This document shows, one piece after another, positions 23,040 to 34,539 of a stretch of 64,000 nucleotides of DNA; the first letter of the stretch is position 1; each line of letters begins with the position of its first letter. The notes under the pieces are model-generated. The model searched no databases, had not been told where the DNA came from, and was given only the letters and a program-made list of their open reading frames with translations. Source of the DNA: Gentiana macrophylla (Eukaryota > Streptophyta > Magnoliopsida > Gentianales > Gentianaceae); assembly GCA_026214975.1 (NCBI GenBank), contig JAOBSW010001132.1:87772-151771 (forward strand). The letters run 5' to 3'. The position numbers were made by a program, and so were the translations under genes.

Positions 23040-24886
23040 TGATGGGAGTCAACTTTACGTGATTCCGGTGCATTTTCCACCCCCGTTTATCCCGCTTTTA
23101 GCACATTCTCGGTGTTTTTAGACCATTTTCGGGTAATATCGTGAGTTTATAGCACGGGGAGTAAATCCGTCGCTTTGATGGTTTACTACCTCTTTTTAGT
23201 GATATTAACCCATTACCGAGCACTTTTACCCTCCGGAATCGTTTGTGTGTGTTGTTCGTTCATGAGATTGTATGGTCTAGGTGTCATGAGAACCTGGAAG
23301 GCAAATATTTATGATGAGAAGTATGATCAAGGTGCATGAATGAGCCAAGGAAGAAGAAAAATGAAGAAAAGGAAGAAAAATAGTTGGTATCTTCACGCTA
23401 CGTTCTGTTCAGAAGAAATTTGACCTATGATGGAGGCATTTTATGGTCTTTGTCTCTGCATGAAAGTTGTAGATAATTGAAATATTTTTCCAACGCATTT
23501 TGAATCACTCAATTCGGAGTTCTACACGCGATGATATCATGGTTTTACTGCAGCTAGAAAACTGTCAAATGTCTAACGCGCGTTTGGAACCATTTCAAAC
23601 GCGCGTTTCAGCCCCAAACTCTCTGTTCGTGAAGCCCTTTCTTCAAACACACGTTTGGGACTTTAAACCAGCGTTTTGCTGAAGAAAAACGCATGTTTGG
23701 GACCTTTCAAACGTGCGTTTGGGGCCGTTTTCTGCAAATTTTCACCCTATCTATAAATACAACCTCCAACGAACTTCACTCTATCTTTTTCACAACCTTG
23801 GGCACTCTTTGACCCATTTTCTTTTTATTATTGTAATAGTTAATTTCCACTTCCCTTAGCTTAAAAACACCAAAACATAGGTAGATTTTACCCCCTCTTA
23901 GCTTAGATTTCCATTTTCTCTCCTACGATTTCACCTTTTGTGTGAAGCTTTTTATTGTACTTTTGGATCTCAACTCGAATTTCTCTCAATTTATGGTATA
24001 TTTCTCTTCTATTTTACTTATTATGGCTTCCATTTTCTGTTTTGTATATGTTTTGATTAGTATAATGGGTAGCTAATTCCCTTTCATAGTCGAATCATGT
24101 GAAATTTGGTGAAATCACCCTTTGGGTGATGAAATTGGGAGTGGGTAGTGCTTTTTATTGTTTAATCTTGCTTGTTTCACGTCTTAGAACTTGTTATAAC
24201 AGATTTGGGCTAGATTAGCTACCTAGGTCAAAAATCACACACATCAATCTTGAGAGTTGTTCAGATAGAGAGATGTGGGAAAAGGGGTTCTAAGATCGCG
24301 GCGTAGACTCGGCTTAGTTGTTAAGCCCGAGCCCAATGCGAGGTTACTCATTTTCACGTTTAAGCGGCTCTAGTGCATATCATGTCTTGTTAGTGAATCT
24401 TCTTTCGGGAAGGGTAGTTAGCATGGCATAAGGTGTTAGGAAAGAGTTGTTCAGACCTTAGCACCGGGATTAGGAGTTTGCACCCGTGAAATTGAATGTG
24501 AGAGTTCGTTTGTTATAATGCGCACTCCCGGTTTTGTCTATCCTTGGGGTTGAAACTAGCTATCTCGATCATGGTTCGGCTATGTCACTTAATCTATCTT
24601 TAAAATCTAGTAGTTTATTCTTCTTTCTTTCTTTTCTATCTTTAGACTCGTCGGTAGAAATCACTTTAGTGTCGTTGTAGTGAACAAGCACTTTAAAAAG
24701 ATTGATCACCTAGACTAAGTAACACGTTCACTTTGGTACTCACAAATACTTTTCCCTTGGGTTCGACCTCGTACTCCTGTAGCTATGCTAGCAATCGACC
24801 CGGTACACTGCCGGTTAGAGAGTTAGTTTACCCACGGTTTCGAGTCTTTATAAATTGTTTTTGAAGGGTGAATTTTAGCTCAATCA
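23040..24886 (+). repeat. C 5' LTR with palindrome-rich promoter
   Basis: 1,847 bp, TGATGGGAGTC to CTCAATCA. U3 holds six AAACGCGCGTTT-like palindromes (23575-23724) just upstream of a TATAAATA box at 23752-23759. Near the end is TTGGGTTCGACCTCGTACTC, a motif with a counterpart at the same place in element D. Confidence 0.93.
23575..23724 (+). promoter_or_regulatory. Cluster of AAACGCGCGTTT-like palindromes upstream of the C TATA box
   Basis: Copies: AACGCGCGTTTGG at 23575-23587, AAACGCGCGTTT at 23597-23608, then variants at 23645-23656 (AAACACACGTTT), 23664-23677, 23687-23699 and 23709-23722 (AAACGTGCGTTTGG). TATAAATA follows at 23752-23759. The 3' LTR keeps the cluster (about 29130-29282). 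The function, perhaps factor binding, is inferred. Confidence 0.65.
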
Positions 24887-24889
24887 AAA

Positions 24890-24907
24890 TGGCGCCGTTG
24901 CCGGGGA
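24890..24907 (+). other. C primer-binding site, tRNA-Asp type
   Basis: TGGCGCCGTTGCCGGGGA, three bases after the LTR end. It is complementary to the known 3' end of plant tRNA-Asp. Confidence 0.85.
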
Positions 24908-25099
24908 ATATGTTTTTGTGATATCTTGTAAGTGAACCGAAAGCTTAGGCCTAGGTTGTTTTCTTTTTTTTCTTTTTCTTTTTTTTCTTCTTGATGATGG
25001 TTTTTTTGTTGAAAGTCACCACCTATTGCGGTGGTGGTGGTGACTAGATACCGTGATTGTGTTCTTGTTGTTTTCTGAGATCTTGCAGCTTGAGCTTAA

Positions 25100-25640
25100 A
25101 TGGATGGATTTTTCGATCAATACTACTCACCTAAACAACAATACCCCTACCAACCTCAGGCACCTGAACAAAGTTAGTGCCCTAGTGCATGCCAAAGTCA
25201 AAATTATGGTTATTCAAGTTATGAGCCACAACATTATGAGGGTTGTCCGAACCCTAGTGCTTATCAGGATTACGGTGTTCATACTCAACGTGTTGATAGC
25301 TTCACCCAGATTCAGCCACTTGATCAGAGTTTGGCATGGCAAGAGGCCTACTACTCACCTCCATTGAATCAAAGTCAGTATGATCAGTTTCCCCCCATTC
25401 CACAAGAAGACTTCACCGACATTGAAATACAAATGGATTAATTTTTATTGAACGCGAGTTTGATTCAAATGAAGAAGGATATGCAAGAGTTCGATAGAAG
25501 ATTTGACTCGGCGTAAGAAATCTTGAAGACCGGATGGGGCAATTGATTGAAAAGAGGAGGCATGAGAAAGAGGAAGAGACATGTGCAATAGCGGTGGTGC
25601 GGGATGATGATGTTATCACCGAAAAAGTTCGAGGTTGAGT
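25100..25640 (+). pseudogene. C degenerate ORF: Gln/Tyr/Pro-rich head and charged coiled-coil tail
   Basis: ATG 25100 opens a frame rich in Gln, Tyr, Pro and Asn (for example QYYSPKQQYPYQPQAPEQ) that is broken by stops at 25172, 25439 and 25515. A charged stretch with MKKDMQEFDRRFDSA and, after a shift, RMGQLIEKRRHEKEEE follows to about 25640. The R-GQL-EKR pattern faintly recalls the C-terminal part of gypsy gag proteins; I would not press that. It abuts the acidic ORF at 25635 in another frame and may once have been one protein with it. Confidence 0.5.
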
Positions 25641-26438
25641 GAGGTTGATGATTCAGTTTGCCATGATGAGATTTCTGAGCCAGATAGTGAGTTGGGATTG
25701 CTCATAGTGCCACCTCCTATTGCGATATTTGATTATGGCAAATTTCACGTTCTACCTATTGCACCTTCACCCCTTGAGATGAAAATTGATGATACCTTGG
25801 TGGAATGTGTGGTGGAACAGACCATTGTTATGACTGAGCAAGAATTTTTTGGTGATGAAGATAGCTCGTTTTGGGATGAAGAGGAGTTGCAAGACTTGGA
25901 AATGGAGGAGGTGCAACTTTTATCTATTACACTGTCTCCCGATGAAATACGAGATGATGACTTGGAGGGGTGTACGATAGATTTGAGCACACTGTTTGAT
26001 AAGACACAATTAGAGTCGAAAGAGAAACTGGGATCGCCCATTTCACCCTCAGTCCCAATTGAAGTAAATGAAGATGTCGTTATGAAGAGTGTGGTGAAAT
26101 CGTATGAGACTGAAGAGCCATTTATGGTAGAGCTACCGGGAAAAGTGGAGATTATTAGCATGCCGGTCCCGGATTATTACACTCTTCCACCTTGTGTTGA
26201 TGAGTATTATGCGATTGATTTTGCGTACTTACCGGTAGATGGAGCTCATAGAATTTGTAAAAGGGGACAACTACCATGGAATGGCAATTACAAGAAGAAG
26301 GTGATGAGAGATTTTGACAAAAGAGGATTCCCGAGTTGGGAAATGGTAACATCGAGGGCCATGAGAGGTAAGTTTCTAGCGAACTCGGTGCTCGTGATGC
26401 TTGCTATTTTTAGTCTTCTTGAGTTGTTGATCTTTTGA
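25635..26438 (+). CDS. C acidic ORF of unknown function (267 codons)
   Basis: This is the longest uninterrupted ORF in C and is not a shadow of another coding frame. The first codon in frame is TTG, so the true start is uncertain and may lie in the degenerate ORF upstream. The protein is strongly acidic (DEDSSFWDEEELQDLEMEE near residue 75), has a proline-rich segment near residue 25, a basic patch (KKKVMRDFDKRGF near residue 225) and a hydrophobic C-terminal stretch of about 17 residues (SVLVMLAIFSLLELLIF) that could be a tail anchor. No retroelement enzyme motif is present. It is likely specific to this non-autonomous family; no function can be assigned. Confidence 0.5.
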   Translation: MSEVDDSVCHDEISEPDSELGLLIVPPPIAIFDYGKFHVLPIAPSPLEMKIDDTLVECVVEQTIVMTEQEFFGDEDSSFWDEEELQDLEMEEVQLLSITLSPDEIRDDDLEGCTIDLSTLFDKTQLESKEKLGSPISPSVPIEVNEDVVMKSVVKSYETEEPFMVELPGKVEIISMPVPDYYTLPPCVDEYYAIDFAYLPVDGAHRICKRGQLPWNGNYKKKVMRDFDKRGFPSWEMVTSRAMRGKFLANSVLVMLAIFSLLELLIF

Positions 26439-28584
26439 GCTCAGATTTTGGTTGATGGTTTTGGTGATACTTGTTTGAAATAAAATATTTGAATTGTTGT
26501 TTTGAGTCTTTTGAGGTATGAGTCCGTTTAGTGCCACTACGTCGATGCTAACGACGTTAAACAAAGCACTTCTACCTTTTCTCGCCTGTGCCAGTAGTAT
26601 AACTTTGGAAACATTGGCACCGTATAAGTCATCTTGTCGAGCCAACGACGTAAAACAAAGGCACTTGGGGGAGGCAACCCACATTTTTGGTAGTAATAAT
26701 GTGTTTGGAGTGGTCTTTGGGTGCAAGAGGGGAGAGTTTTGTCTTAAAAGAGAAGTTGGGGTGAGAATTTCCTTTTGGTTCTGGCTTTTGTACATAGACG
26801 GGGATGTTTTTATGTGAGCCTCTGTGGCCTTATTTTATGCATGGATGCTCTGTGTTTCTTTTGATTATCTTTACATCCAGTGTGATTCCCATCTAGTATG
26901 CTTGATATGCTTCGAGTCATTATTTGTGGCATGGCTTCTATTTTTTTTATATATATCTCGTATCTATCACCATCTTTTGGCACATGGACTTTTCCCTTGC
27001 ATGTGTTTGCCTTGGTTTTTGTTTCTATGGTTTTAGATACTCGAGATGGAGCTTACTAAAACATGTCACGTGGGCTACTAGTGCGCCTTTCTGCCGGGTT
27101 TTGGTCAAACAGCTAAGTCTTTTACTCTTTTTATCTCTCACACACTAAGGACAGTGTTTCATTTAAGTGTGGGGTGGGAGATTTAGCCGTTTTTCTTGTT
27201 TTGATTGTTAAATGTGTTTAATATGGGGTATGCTTAGCCTATGACCGGGCTCTAGTCGATTTTTGGGTAATTTTTAAAAAAATTTCAAGGGTTTTCAACA
27301 CCGTGTTGTTTGTGTTATTTTCACATTCGAGTGGTGATCACCTTAGTAGGGCCCCGAACGTGTACACTGCGGTTTGATATTATCTTGAGAATGGAGTTTA
27401 TTAATTTCACGTAAGCTACACTTTGTGCACAATTTGATTGCTACCACCTCACATACCACTAGTCTCGAGACGAAATAGAAAGGTTCACCTAAGTAGGATA
27501 CGGGATGACGGCCATGGCTTCTCTTTGACCAACCAAAGCCAAATAAGCCTAACCCCCAACATTAGACCTTCGTAGCCCCTCTCAGCCTTGACAGAATGGT
27601 CTGACCACCATTCGTTTATAGCCGTTTTGTTACTCAGTCAGAAACCTACCTTGAGCCTCAATTATGGTCACGTTTCCTTCATTTATACCCTACGAGTGGA
27701 CTTAGTCTTTTGTTAGGACACACTTGCTAAGGAAAGTGTGGGGTGGGGGAAATGATGTCTTGTGATGGGTTGGTGTTTTCTTGGTTTGGAGCTATAAGGA
27801 GAAGGGGAGCTCGTTGGACTAGTGTTTGGGTTTGGCCCAAAAAGAAAAGAAAAATCTATGAAATTTCTTCCCTCTTTCAAAAAAAAAAATTTAAATAAAA
27901 AAAATTCATTCAAAGTTCAAAATAAATTAGCTCTGGTTGAATAAAAAAGTTTGGAGAAGATTGGAATAAAGGGTTGAAATCAAAGGAATGAGCTCAAAAG
28001 TTATCTTTATGATGTTAGGGGTTGGGATAGTGAGATAGGTGCTAATGTACTCGATCTCGCCTCATGACACTTGAAACATAGTTGATTGTGGCAATGAGTT
28101 CGGGTGTGTTGGTATCCTATGGTTCACTAAGTGTTATATTGATCAAAAAGGAGTTTGGGTAATTTGTATGATAGAAATAAGGTGGTACATTTGTTGATTA
28201 AGTTCACTCGTACTTCTTTTCTCCAGTTCCCAAATTATCCCTTTCGATTAACCAAAATTACCCTAGCCTAACGTTATAACCCTTCAAGTCCTACCCGATT
28301 GTGTCTGAACATAGTGACCTTGATTAGTGGAGAGGGTAGTTGGTATGAGACGGTTGGTAGACTTTTGGTTGGGATTCAAGCCCCGACAATCACTTTGAGC
28401 ACTTGGCTTTAGCTTGGCACCACACACACTCCATTTTCTTGATAATGTTATACAGGTGTGTATATGTTCGTGTTTCTTACTTTGTGGTTACCTCAAGAGT
28501 GTGAGTAGTAGCACCTACATCACAAAGTTGAATCCCTTGGTTGGTTTTAAAACGCCTAATTTACTCGAGGGCGAGCAAAGGCTA
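26439..28584 (+). other. C 3' interior, non-coding, with extra polypurine tracts
   Basis: No convincing ORF. Two internal purine tracts resemble the true one: TTTAAGTGTGGGGTGGGAGA at 27162-27181 (followed by TTTAGC) and AAGTGTGGGGTGGGGGAAAT near 27734-27753. A GGGGGAGGCAACCC segment lies near 26667. The stretch 27880-27910 is A-rich. Confidence 0.6.
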
Positions 28585-28597
28585 TGTGTGGGGTGGT
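28585..28597 (+). other. C polypurine tract
   Basis: TGTGTGGGGTGGT directly before the 3' LTR start TGATGGGAG. Confidence 0.7.
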
Positions 28598-30444
28598 TGA
28601 TGGGAGTCAACTTTACGTGATTCCGGTGCATTTTCCACCCCCGTTTATCCCGCTTTTAGCACATTCTAGGTGTTTTTTGACCATTTTCGGGTAATATCGT
28701 GAGTTTATAGCACGGGGAGTAAATCCGTCGCTTTGATGGTTTACTACCTCTTTTTAGTGATATTAACCCATTCCCGATCACTTTTACCCTCCGGAATCGT
28801 TTGTGTGTGTTGTTCGTTCATGAGATTGTAGGGTCTAGGTGTCATGAGAACCCGGAAGGCGAAGATTTATGATGAGAAGTATGATCAAGGTGCAAGAATG
28901 AGCCAAGGAATAAGAAAAATGAAGAAAAGGAAGAAAAATAGTTGGTATCTTCACGCTACGTTCTGTTCAGAAGCACTTTTACCTATGATGGAGGCATTTT
29001 ATGGTATTAGTCTCTTCATGAAAGTTGTAGATAATTGAAATATATTTCCAACGCATTTTCAATCACTCAATTCGGAGTTCTACACGCAAAGATATCATAG
29101 TTTTACTGCAGATAGAAAACTGTCAAGTCTCAAACGCGCGTTTGGAACCATTTCAAACGCGCGTTTCAGCCCCAAACTCTCTGTTCGTGAAGCCCTTTCT
29201 TCAAACGCACGTTAGGGAGTTTAAACCAGCGTTTGGATGAAGCAAAACGCACGTTTGGGACCTTTCAAACGTGCGTTTGGGGCCGTTTTCTGCAAATTTT
29301 CACCCTATCTATAAATACAACCTCCAACGAACTTCACTCTATCTTTTTCACAACCTTGGGCACTCTTTGACCCATTTTCTTTTGATTATTGTAATAGTTA
29401 ATTTCCACTTCCCTTAGCTTAAAAACACCAAAACATAGGTAGATTTTACCCCCTCTTAGCTTAGATTTCCATTTTCTCTCATAAGATTTCACCTTTTGTG
29501 TAAAGCTTTTTATTGTACTTTTGGATCTCAACTCAAATTTCTCTCAATTTATGGTATATTTCTCTTCTATTTTACTTATTATGGCTTCCATTTTCTGTTT
29601 TGTATATGTTTTGATTAGTATAATGGGTAGCTAATTCCCTTTCATAGTCGAATCATGTGAAATTTGGTGAAATCACCCTTTGGGTGATTAAATTGGGAGT
29701 GGGTAGTGCTTTTTATTGTTTAATCTTGCTTGTTTCACGTCTTAGAACTTGTTATAACAGATTTGGGCTAGATTAGCTACCTAGGTCAAAAATCACAAAC
29801 ATCAATCTTGAGAGTTGTTCAGATAGAGAGATGTGGGAAAAGGGGTTCTAAGACCACGGCGTAGACTCGGCTTAGTTGTTAAGCCCGAGCCCAATGCGAG
29901 GTTACTCGTTTTCACGTTTAAGCGGCTCTTGTGCATATCATGTCTTGTTAGTGAATCTTCTTTCGTGAAGGGTAGTTAGCATGGCATAAGGTGTTAGGAG
30001 AGAGTTGTTCAGACCTTAGCACCGGGATTAGGAGTTTGCACCCGTGAAATTGAATGTGAGAGTTCGTTTTTTATAATGCACACTCCCAGTTTTGTCTATC
30101 CTTGGGGTTGAAACTAGCTATCTCGATCATGGTTCAGCTATGTCCCTTAATCTATCTTTAAAATCTAGTAGTTTAATCTTCTTTCTTTCTTTTCTATCTT
30201 TAGACTCGTCTGTAGAAATCACTTTAGTGTCGTTGTAGTGAACAAGCACTTTAAAAAGATTGATCACCTAGACTAAGTAACACGTTCACTTTGGTACTCA
30301 CAAACACTTTTCCCTTGGGTTCGACCTCGTACTCCTGTAGCTATGCTAGCAATCGACCCGGTACACTGCCGGTTAGAGAGTTAGTTTACCCACGGTTTCG
30401 AGTCTTTATAAATTGTTTTTGAAGGGTGAATTTTAGCTCCATCA
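28598..30444 (+). repeat. C 3' LTR
   Basis: 1,847 bp, the same length as the 5' copy. It ends CTCCATCA and is followed by the CACTA duplication. The palindrome cluster and the TATA box (about 29311) are conserved. Confidence 0.93.
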
Positions 30445-32783
30445 CACTACATGAAGAAGGTGTTTACTGAAGAACCACAGTAGACTACTGAATCTGCACC
30501 TGCTATGGAAATTGATACAACGGTACAAGAACCTGACATTTCTGCAATAGTTCATGGGGAAGAGGAACATGTTGCTAACCCTGCTGATGAGCATGTAAGT
30601 CAGGAGGAACCAAGTGTGGAGCAGATGGAGGTGGTTGGTATAAATTTACAACCAGAAGAACCTACTGACCTGGAATCATCTGTTGAAGAAACTTTGAATC
30701 TACTTGTTGAGACCTTTGGAGGACAACAAGTTGAACAAGCTGCTGCAAGGAAGCCTTCAATGCCTTTTGAAAGAAAGGAGAAGAAAAGAAAAGAATGATA
30801 TGTTGATCCTAAACTGAAGCTGGTGGCTGACTACTTTCAATGGAAGTTTGGTTATTACAAGAAACAAAAATCATCTGCTGAGCCAATGACAGACTTTGAA
30901 GAATGGGCTTTTGAAAATTTGGAGGTGGAAAACCTACTTGACCTGGTCAATACCTCCCTGTTGGAAATGAGGTTAATGGAAATTATTGACAGAGAAAAGG
31001 GAGAAGGAAGCATCTTGTTTAAGGATCCTAGGGATGCACCAGACAGTGACGATTCATCATCCTCTGACTCTGATGATGATCATCCCCCACATCATGGAGA
31101 AGCCAGTGGAACTGCTATGTTAAATGAACCATGTGTAGAACAGTCCACTGATGCTGGCAAGCTTGCTGAGGGCCAGCAGACTAGTCAAATGGATGAGGAT
31201 CTGGAAGATCTCACTATAGATGATTTGGAGGCTCTAATTAATGATGGAATGAATCTTGGAAGTAACAGGATGGTTGGCACATCTGATACATTCAAAGTTG
31301 TGGAGCCTGAAGTGAATCCTGATGATCAGCAGACTGAAAATCTTGATGAGGAAAGGGTTTTTGAACTTAGTGAGCCTGATATCAGTTCTGAAGATTCAAT
31401 TCAATATCAGGAGTGGTTTGATACTCAGGGCACAATAGCTAAATCTGTTGAGAATCTACAGAAGATTGCTAATGCTGGAGGATTCCTAGAGGAAAACAAG
31501 GCTACTTTTCCTTTCATTTGTGTAGAATTAAAAGTCCTACTCACTGAGGAATAGACAGTGATTGGACAAAGATTGGACATGGTGATGGGTTTTGAAGAAT
31601 CACCATTACGTTTTGAGGAGGTTCAGGCTGCTGAGGTTCAAACAGCACCTGAACAAAGGTCGGAACTGGTGGTGCAGGTTGTTGAGGACCAAACAGCACC
31701 TGGACAAAGGTTAGAACTGTCAATGGGTTTGGAGGAAACCCCTGCTATTGTTGAAGAATAGGCTACTGTAGTTGAGCCTACTGTAGTATAGGTCACCGAA
31801 GGGAATGATAGTCAGCAGACTGTTGTTATTGATGAGGATGAACAGCTGTTGGACTATGACTTCAGTGATGAGGAGTTTCAAATGCCTGATGAAGAACCTA
31901 TTGCAGCTGAACCACAACAGGCATTTGTACCAGTTTTTTAGGAACCTGCCCAAGATCCAATCTTTGAGGAAATTTTTGAAGATATAATTGAGGAAGGTCC
32001 TAACCCTGCGGGAAGGGATATGAGCTGGGCCATGGTTGTCAGCAGACAGAGGGTACAATACAATGTTGAAGAGCCTGCTGATGATGCTGCTGGACATATG
32101 GCTGGAGGAATGGCTGGTGGAGTACCAGCACAAGTGTTGGATGCGTTGAGGGCAGTCAAAAGTGACATTACAAGGTTAAGAACTCAACTTGACAGACAAG
32201 AGCAAAGATTTGAAGACTTAATGAATCTAGTGGAAAATAGATGAAGGACTACTGAAGCTGTTGCTTCCAATATTACTTCCACTCAATATGCTCTTGCTGA
32301 CCTTGCTCTAGATGTAAAAGGAATTAAACAAGGCAATACACGGAAGGAGAAGTTCTTGAAAGAGCAGTTTGCCTCCATTCACCAGAAACTTGACAAACTT
32401 GCTGAGGCACCCAAGCATGCTATGGCTGAGCATGCTTGAACACTTCACTCTGCTGGATTGGATCCTAAGATTACTGAGAGGATCAATCTACTGGAGCAGA
32501 CAATGGAAGGGAGGATCACTACTGTTGACACCAGAACAGAAATCATGGAGGGTCAACTGAACAACTTGGTGATCACGCAGGAAAGTGTTCATGGTCTGCT
32601 GTCCTATTTTGTTGATGATGTCAATAAGGGGAAAGAGAGCCAAACAGCAGTAGCAAAAGAGGCTGCTAGAATTTTTGCACAAAAGAAATGGGAGGCTGAC
32701 ACCAATACATTCAGAGAACCTGCACCTAGCAGACTTCCACTGACTGATGACCTCTTCAAGGAATACAAGAAGCTATATTACAA
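30445..32783 (+). pseudogene. A ORF3, middle part (between C and G)
   Basis: This continues the ORF3 frame exactly after C. It has eight in-frame stops (30481, 30796, 31552, 31759, 31789, 31939, 32242, 32437) but no frameshift. The parts, in order, are an acidic Glu/Val-rich region, a segment with ADYFQWKFGYYKKQK that matches YMDWKLGNCKIQL in B, an Asp/Ser run (DSDDSSSSDSDDDH), an internal repeat around TAPEQRSEL and TAPGQRLEL, and two helical regions likely to form coiled coils (DITRLRTQLDRQEQRFEDL and ERINLLEQTMEGRITTVD). The D/S run also occurs in B. Role unknown; it is not a glycoprotein by any visible sign. Confidence 0.78.
32779..32783. repeat. Target-site duplication TACAA, left copy of G
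   Basis: TACAA precedes TGTTGGAAAT and is repeated at 34535-34539 after the LTR end. ORF3 continues in frame when G and one copy are ignored. Confidence 0.93.
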
Positions 32784-34534
32784 TGTTGGAAATAAAATTT
32801 ATGTTTTGATGATGATTCATCGCTTATTCAGTTAATATTCTAAACCCCATTGATGAAGTGTCATATATAGATGTTATAGTGCAAAACAAAAAGATGTCTA
32901 GATATCAATGTATAGGATTTATTAGAGTCTGATATTTGTATAAGTTAAATCAGACAAGTACTGTAATAGTTCTAGGCTGGAACTGAGAAAGTAAGAAACT
33001 GAGATTTAGAGAAACTGAACCATAGAGCACATCAACAGAAAATTGAAGAAGATAAGTTCGTTGAGAGTTACAGACTCGGTTGGCTTATCTAAGAAGACTG
33101 AAGAACTGAGGGTTCAAACTCAGTTATTGAAGATTGAAGAATTGAGGGTTCATACTCAGTTATGAAGACCAAGTCGTGACTATAAAGTTAGACGTCAGGC
33201 AAGATTGTGGTGACCTGAACTGACTTTATGGATCTTATATGAAGACCTAAGAATCATAAGGACAATGAATTCTTAGATGATAATGAGTCATGGTGTACTC
33301 TCATTAAGTCAATTTTCATCAGATGAAAACTGGAGTACTGATATTTGAAGAAGAGTAAAATCACAGTTAATGCTCCAAGTCAGTCAAGAAACTTACAAGT
33401 GATAAACTCAGTATAAAACTGATAAGGAAACTCAGTTTTATATGTCAGTCATCCATTAAACTGATCGTACAGTCGAACTTTACAAAGGAAGTGATTTTAT
33501 TGGATGAACTAATGACAAATCAGAATGGTCATAAAATATAGCCATTGCCAGATTCAAGCAGGATGAACGTTGAATGAACCCCTTTAAATAGACCACCTCT
33601 ACAACGTCAATAGTGGGGGTGTGCATATTACAAGAGAGCAGGAAAACTAAAAAGAATCTATCTAGTCAAGAAAAATTTAATTAAAGGGGAAAGTCAAATT
33701 CAAAAGAACACCTGCCAAGCACTAAATTGCAAGATCGAGAAATTTCTTCAAGTGTTAAAAGTGCATTCAAGATTAATCAAGTTTATTCATTTGAAGAAAT
33801 ACAGAGCCGTGCTTAATTTAATTATCTAGAAGAAAAGCTCTAATCACAATTGAATCATAGTTATTGATTCAAGTCTCAACTTTGATTTTATCGAAGGTTT
33901 AGACTGTGAAACACCAAGAAGGTGTGGAGGACAGTTGAGTGCAATCAGGAAGACTATGTTTGTGATGAGCTGGTGAAGAGGAAATTCTACCCTCCAGGGA
34001 CCAGTGGTTCAAACAATTGAAGAGCAACAATCCTACCTGTTCTACAAGTGTTTAGAAAGTGAAGCTAGGGATTAGTCAAGGACTATCAGTTTAGGACTCT
34101 TTGTAACCGGGCCATCTCAAAGAAGTTCTAGTGGAATTTTCCTCCGCATCACAGGGGAAGAGAGGATTGATAGGATTACACCACCTGGAACCTCTATAAA
34201 TCTTGTCTATTTACTTTACGCATTCATTTACTTTATTATAGTTATATTTATGTGATTTTCACTCCGAAACTAAGTTAACTAGTTGTTAAAGGCTAATTTA
34301 TATCCGCTGCCAGTTAACAAGACTAAATATATGTCAGCATGGACTTATACTCAGTTGAGTTAGCTAAACTCCGCACAAGTTTCAGGGCAGGAACAAAACA
34401 GAGCTATGTATCAGTTTGAGTTTGACAGAAACTCAGTTCCTGGGGCTTCTCCAGTTTGGGAAAAGTTTTTGGTGACAAGTTTATTCACCCCCCCCCCCTT
34501 CTAAACTTGTGTTAGCCTTTCCAAGGGACCAACA
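32784..34534 (+). mobile_element. G: solo LTR of a further SIRE family
   Basis: 1,751 bp from TGTTGGAAATAAAATTTATG to GGGACCAACA with perfect TACAA duplications and no interior, so it arose by recombination between two LTRs of an inserted element. It shares SIRE LTR features with A and E: a GGTGAAGAGGAAATTCTACC segment, a TTCACC C-run and the CCAAGGGACCAACA end. Palindromic U3 repeats lie at 33105-33124 and 33141-33160. Confidence 0.92.
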
Positions 34535-34539
34535 TACAA

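Larger units (their letters stand above)
23040..30444 (+). mobile_element. C: non-autonomous gypsy-like LTR element in A ORF3
   Basis: LTRs of exactly 1,847 bp each (23040-24886 and 28598-30444) have TGAT...ATCA ends and flank a 3.7-kb interior. The primer site TGGCGCCGTTGCCGGGGA at 24890 fits tRNA-Asp, as used by Athila-like gypsy elements. The interior encodes no RT, integrase or protease, only a degenerate Gln/Tyr/Pro-rich ORF and an acidic 267-codon ORF. It is therefore a trans-mobilised gypsy derivative. The LTRs differ at about 2 percent of sites in the first 100 bp, so insertion is fairly recent relative to A. Confidence 0.92.

Noticed and set aside
24752..24775. tRNA gene suggested by a GGTTCGA box
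   Set aside because: No A box, no acceptor stem; it is the conserved motif near the LTR end of C.
27713..29531. Short ORFs in C near 27713-27913 and 28844-29531
   Set aside because: They lie in A-rich non-coding sequence or within the 3' LTR and have no counterpart kept in the 5' LTR.
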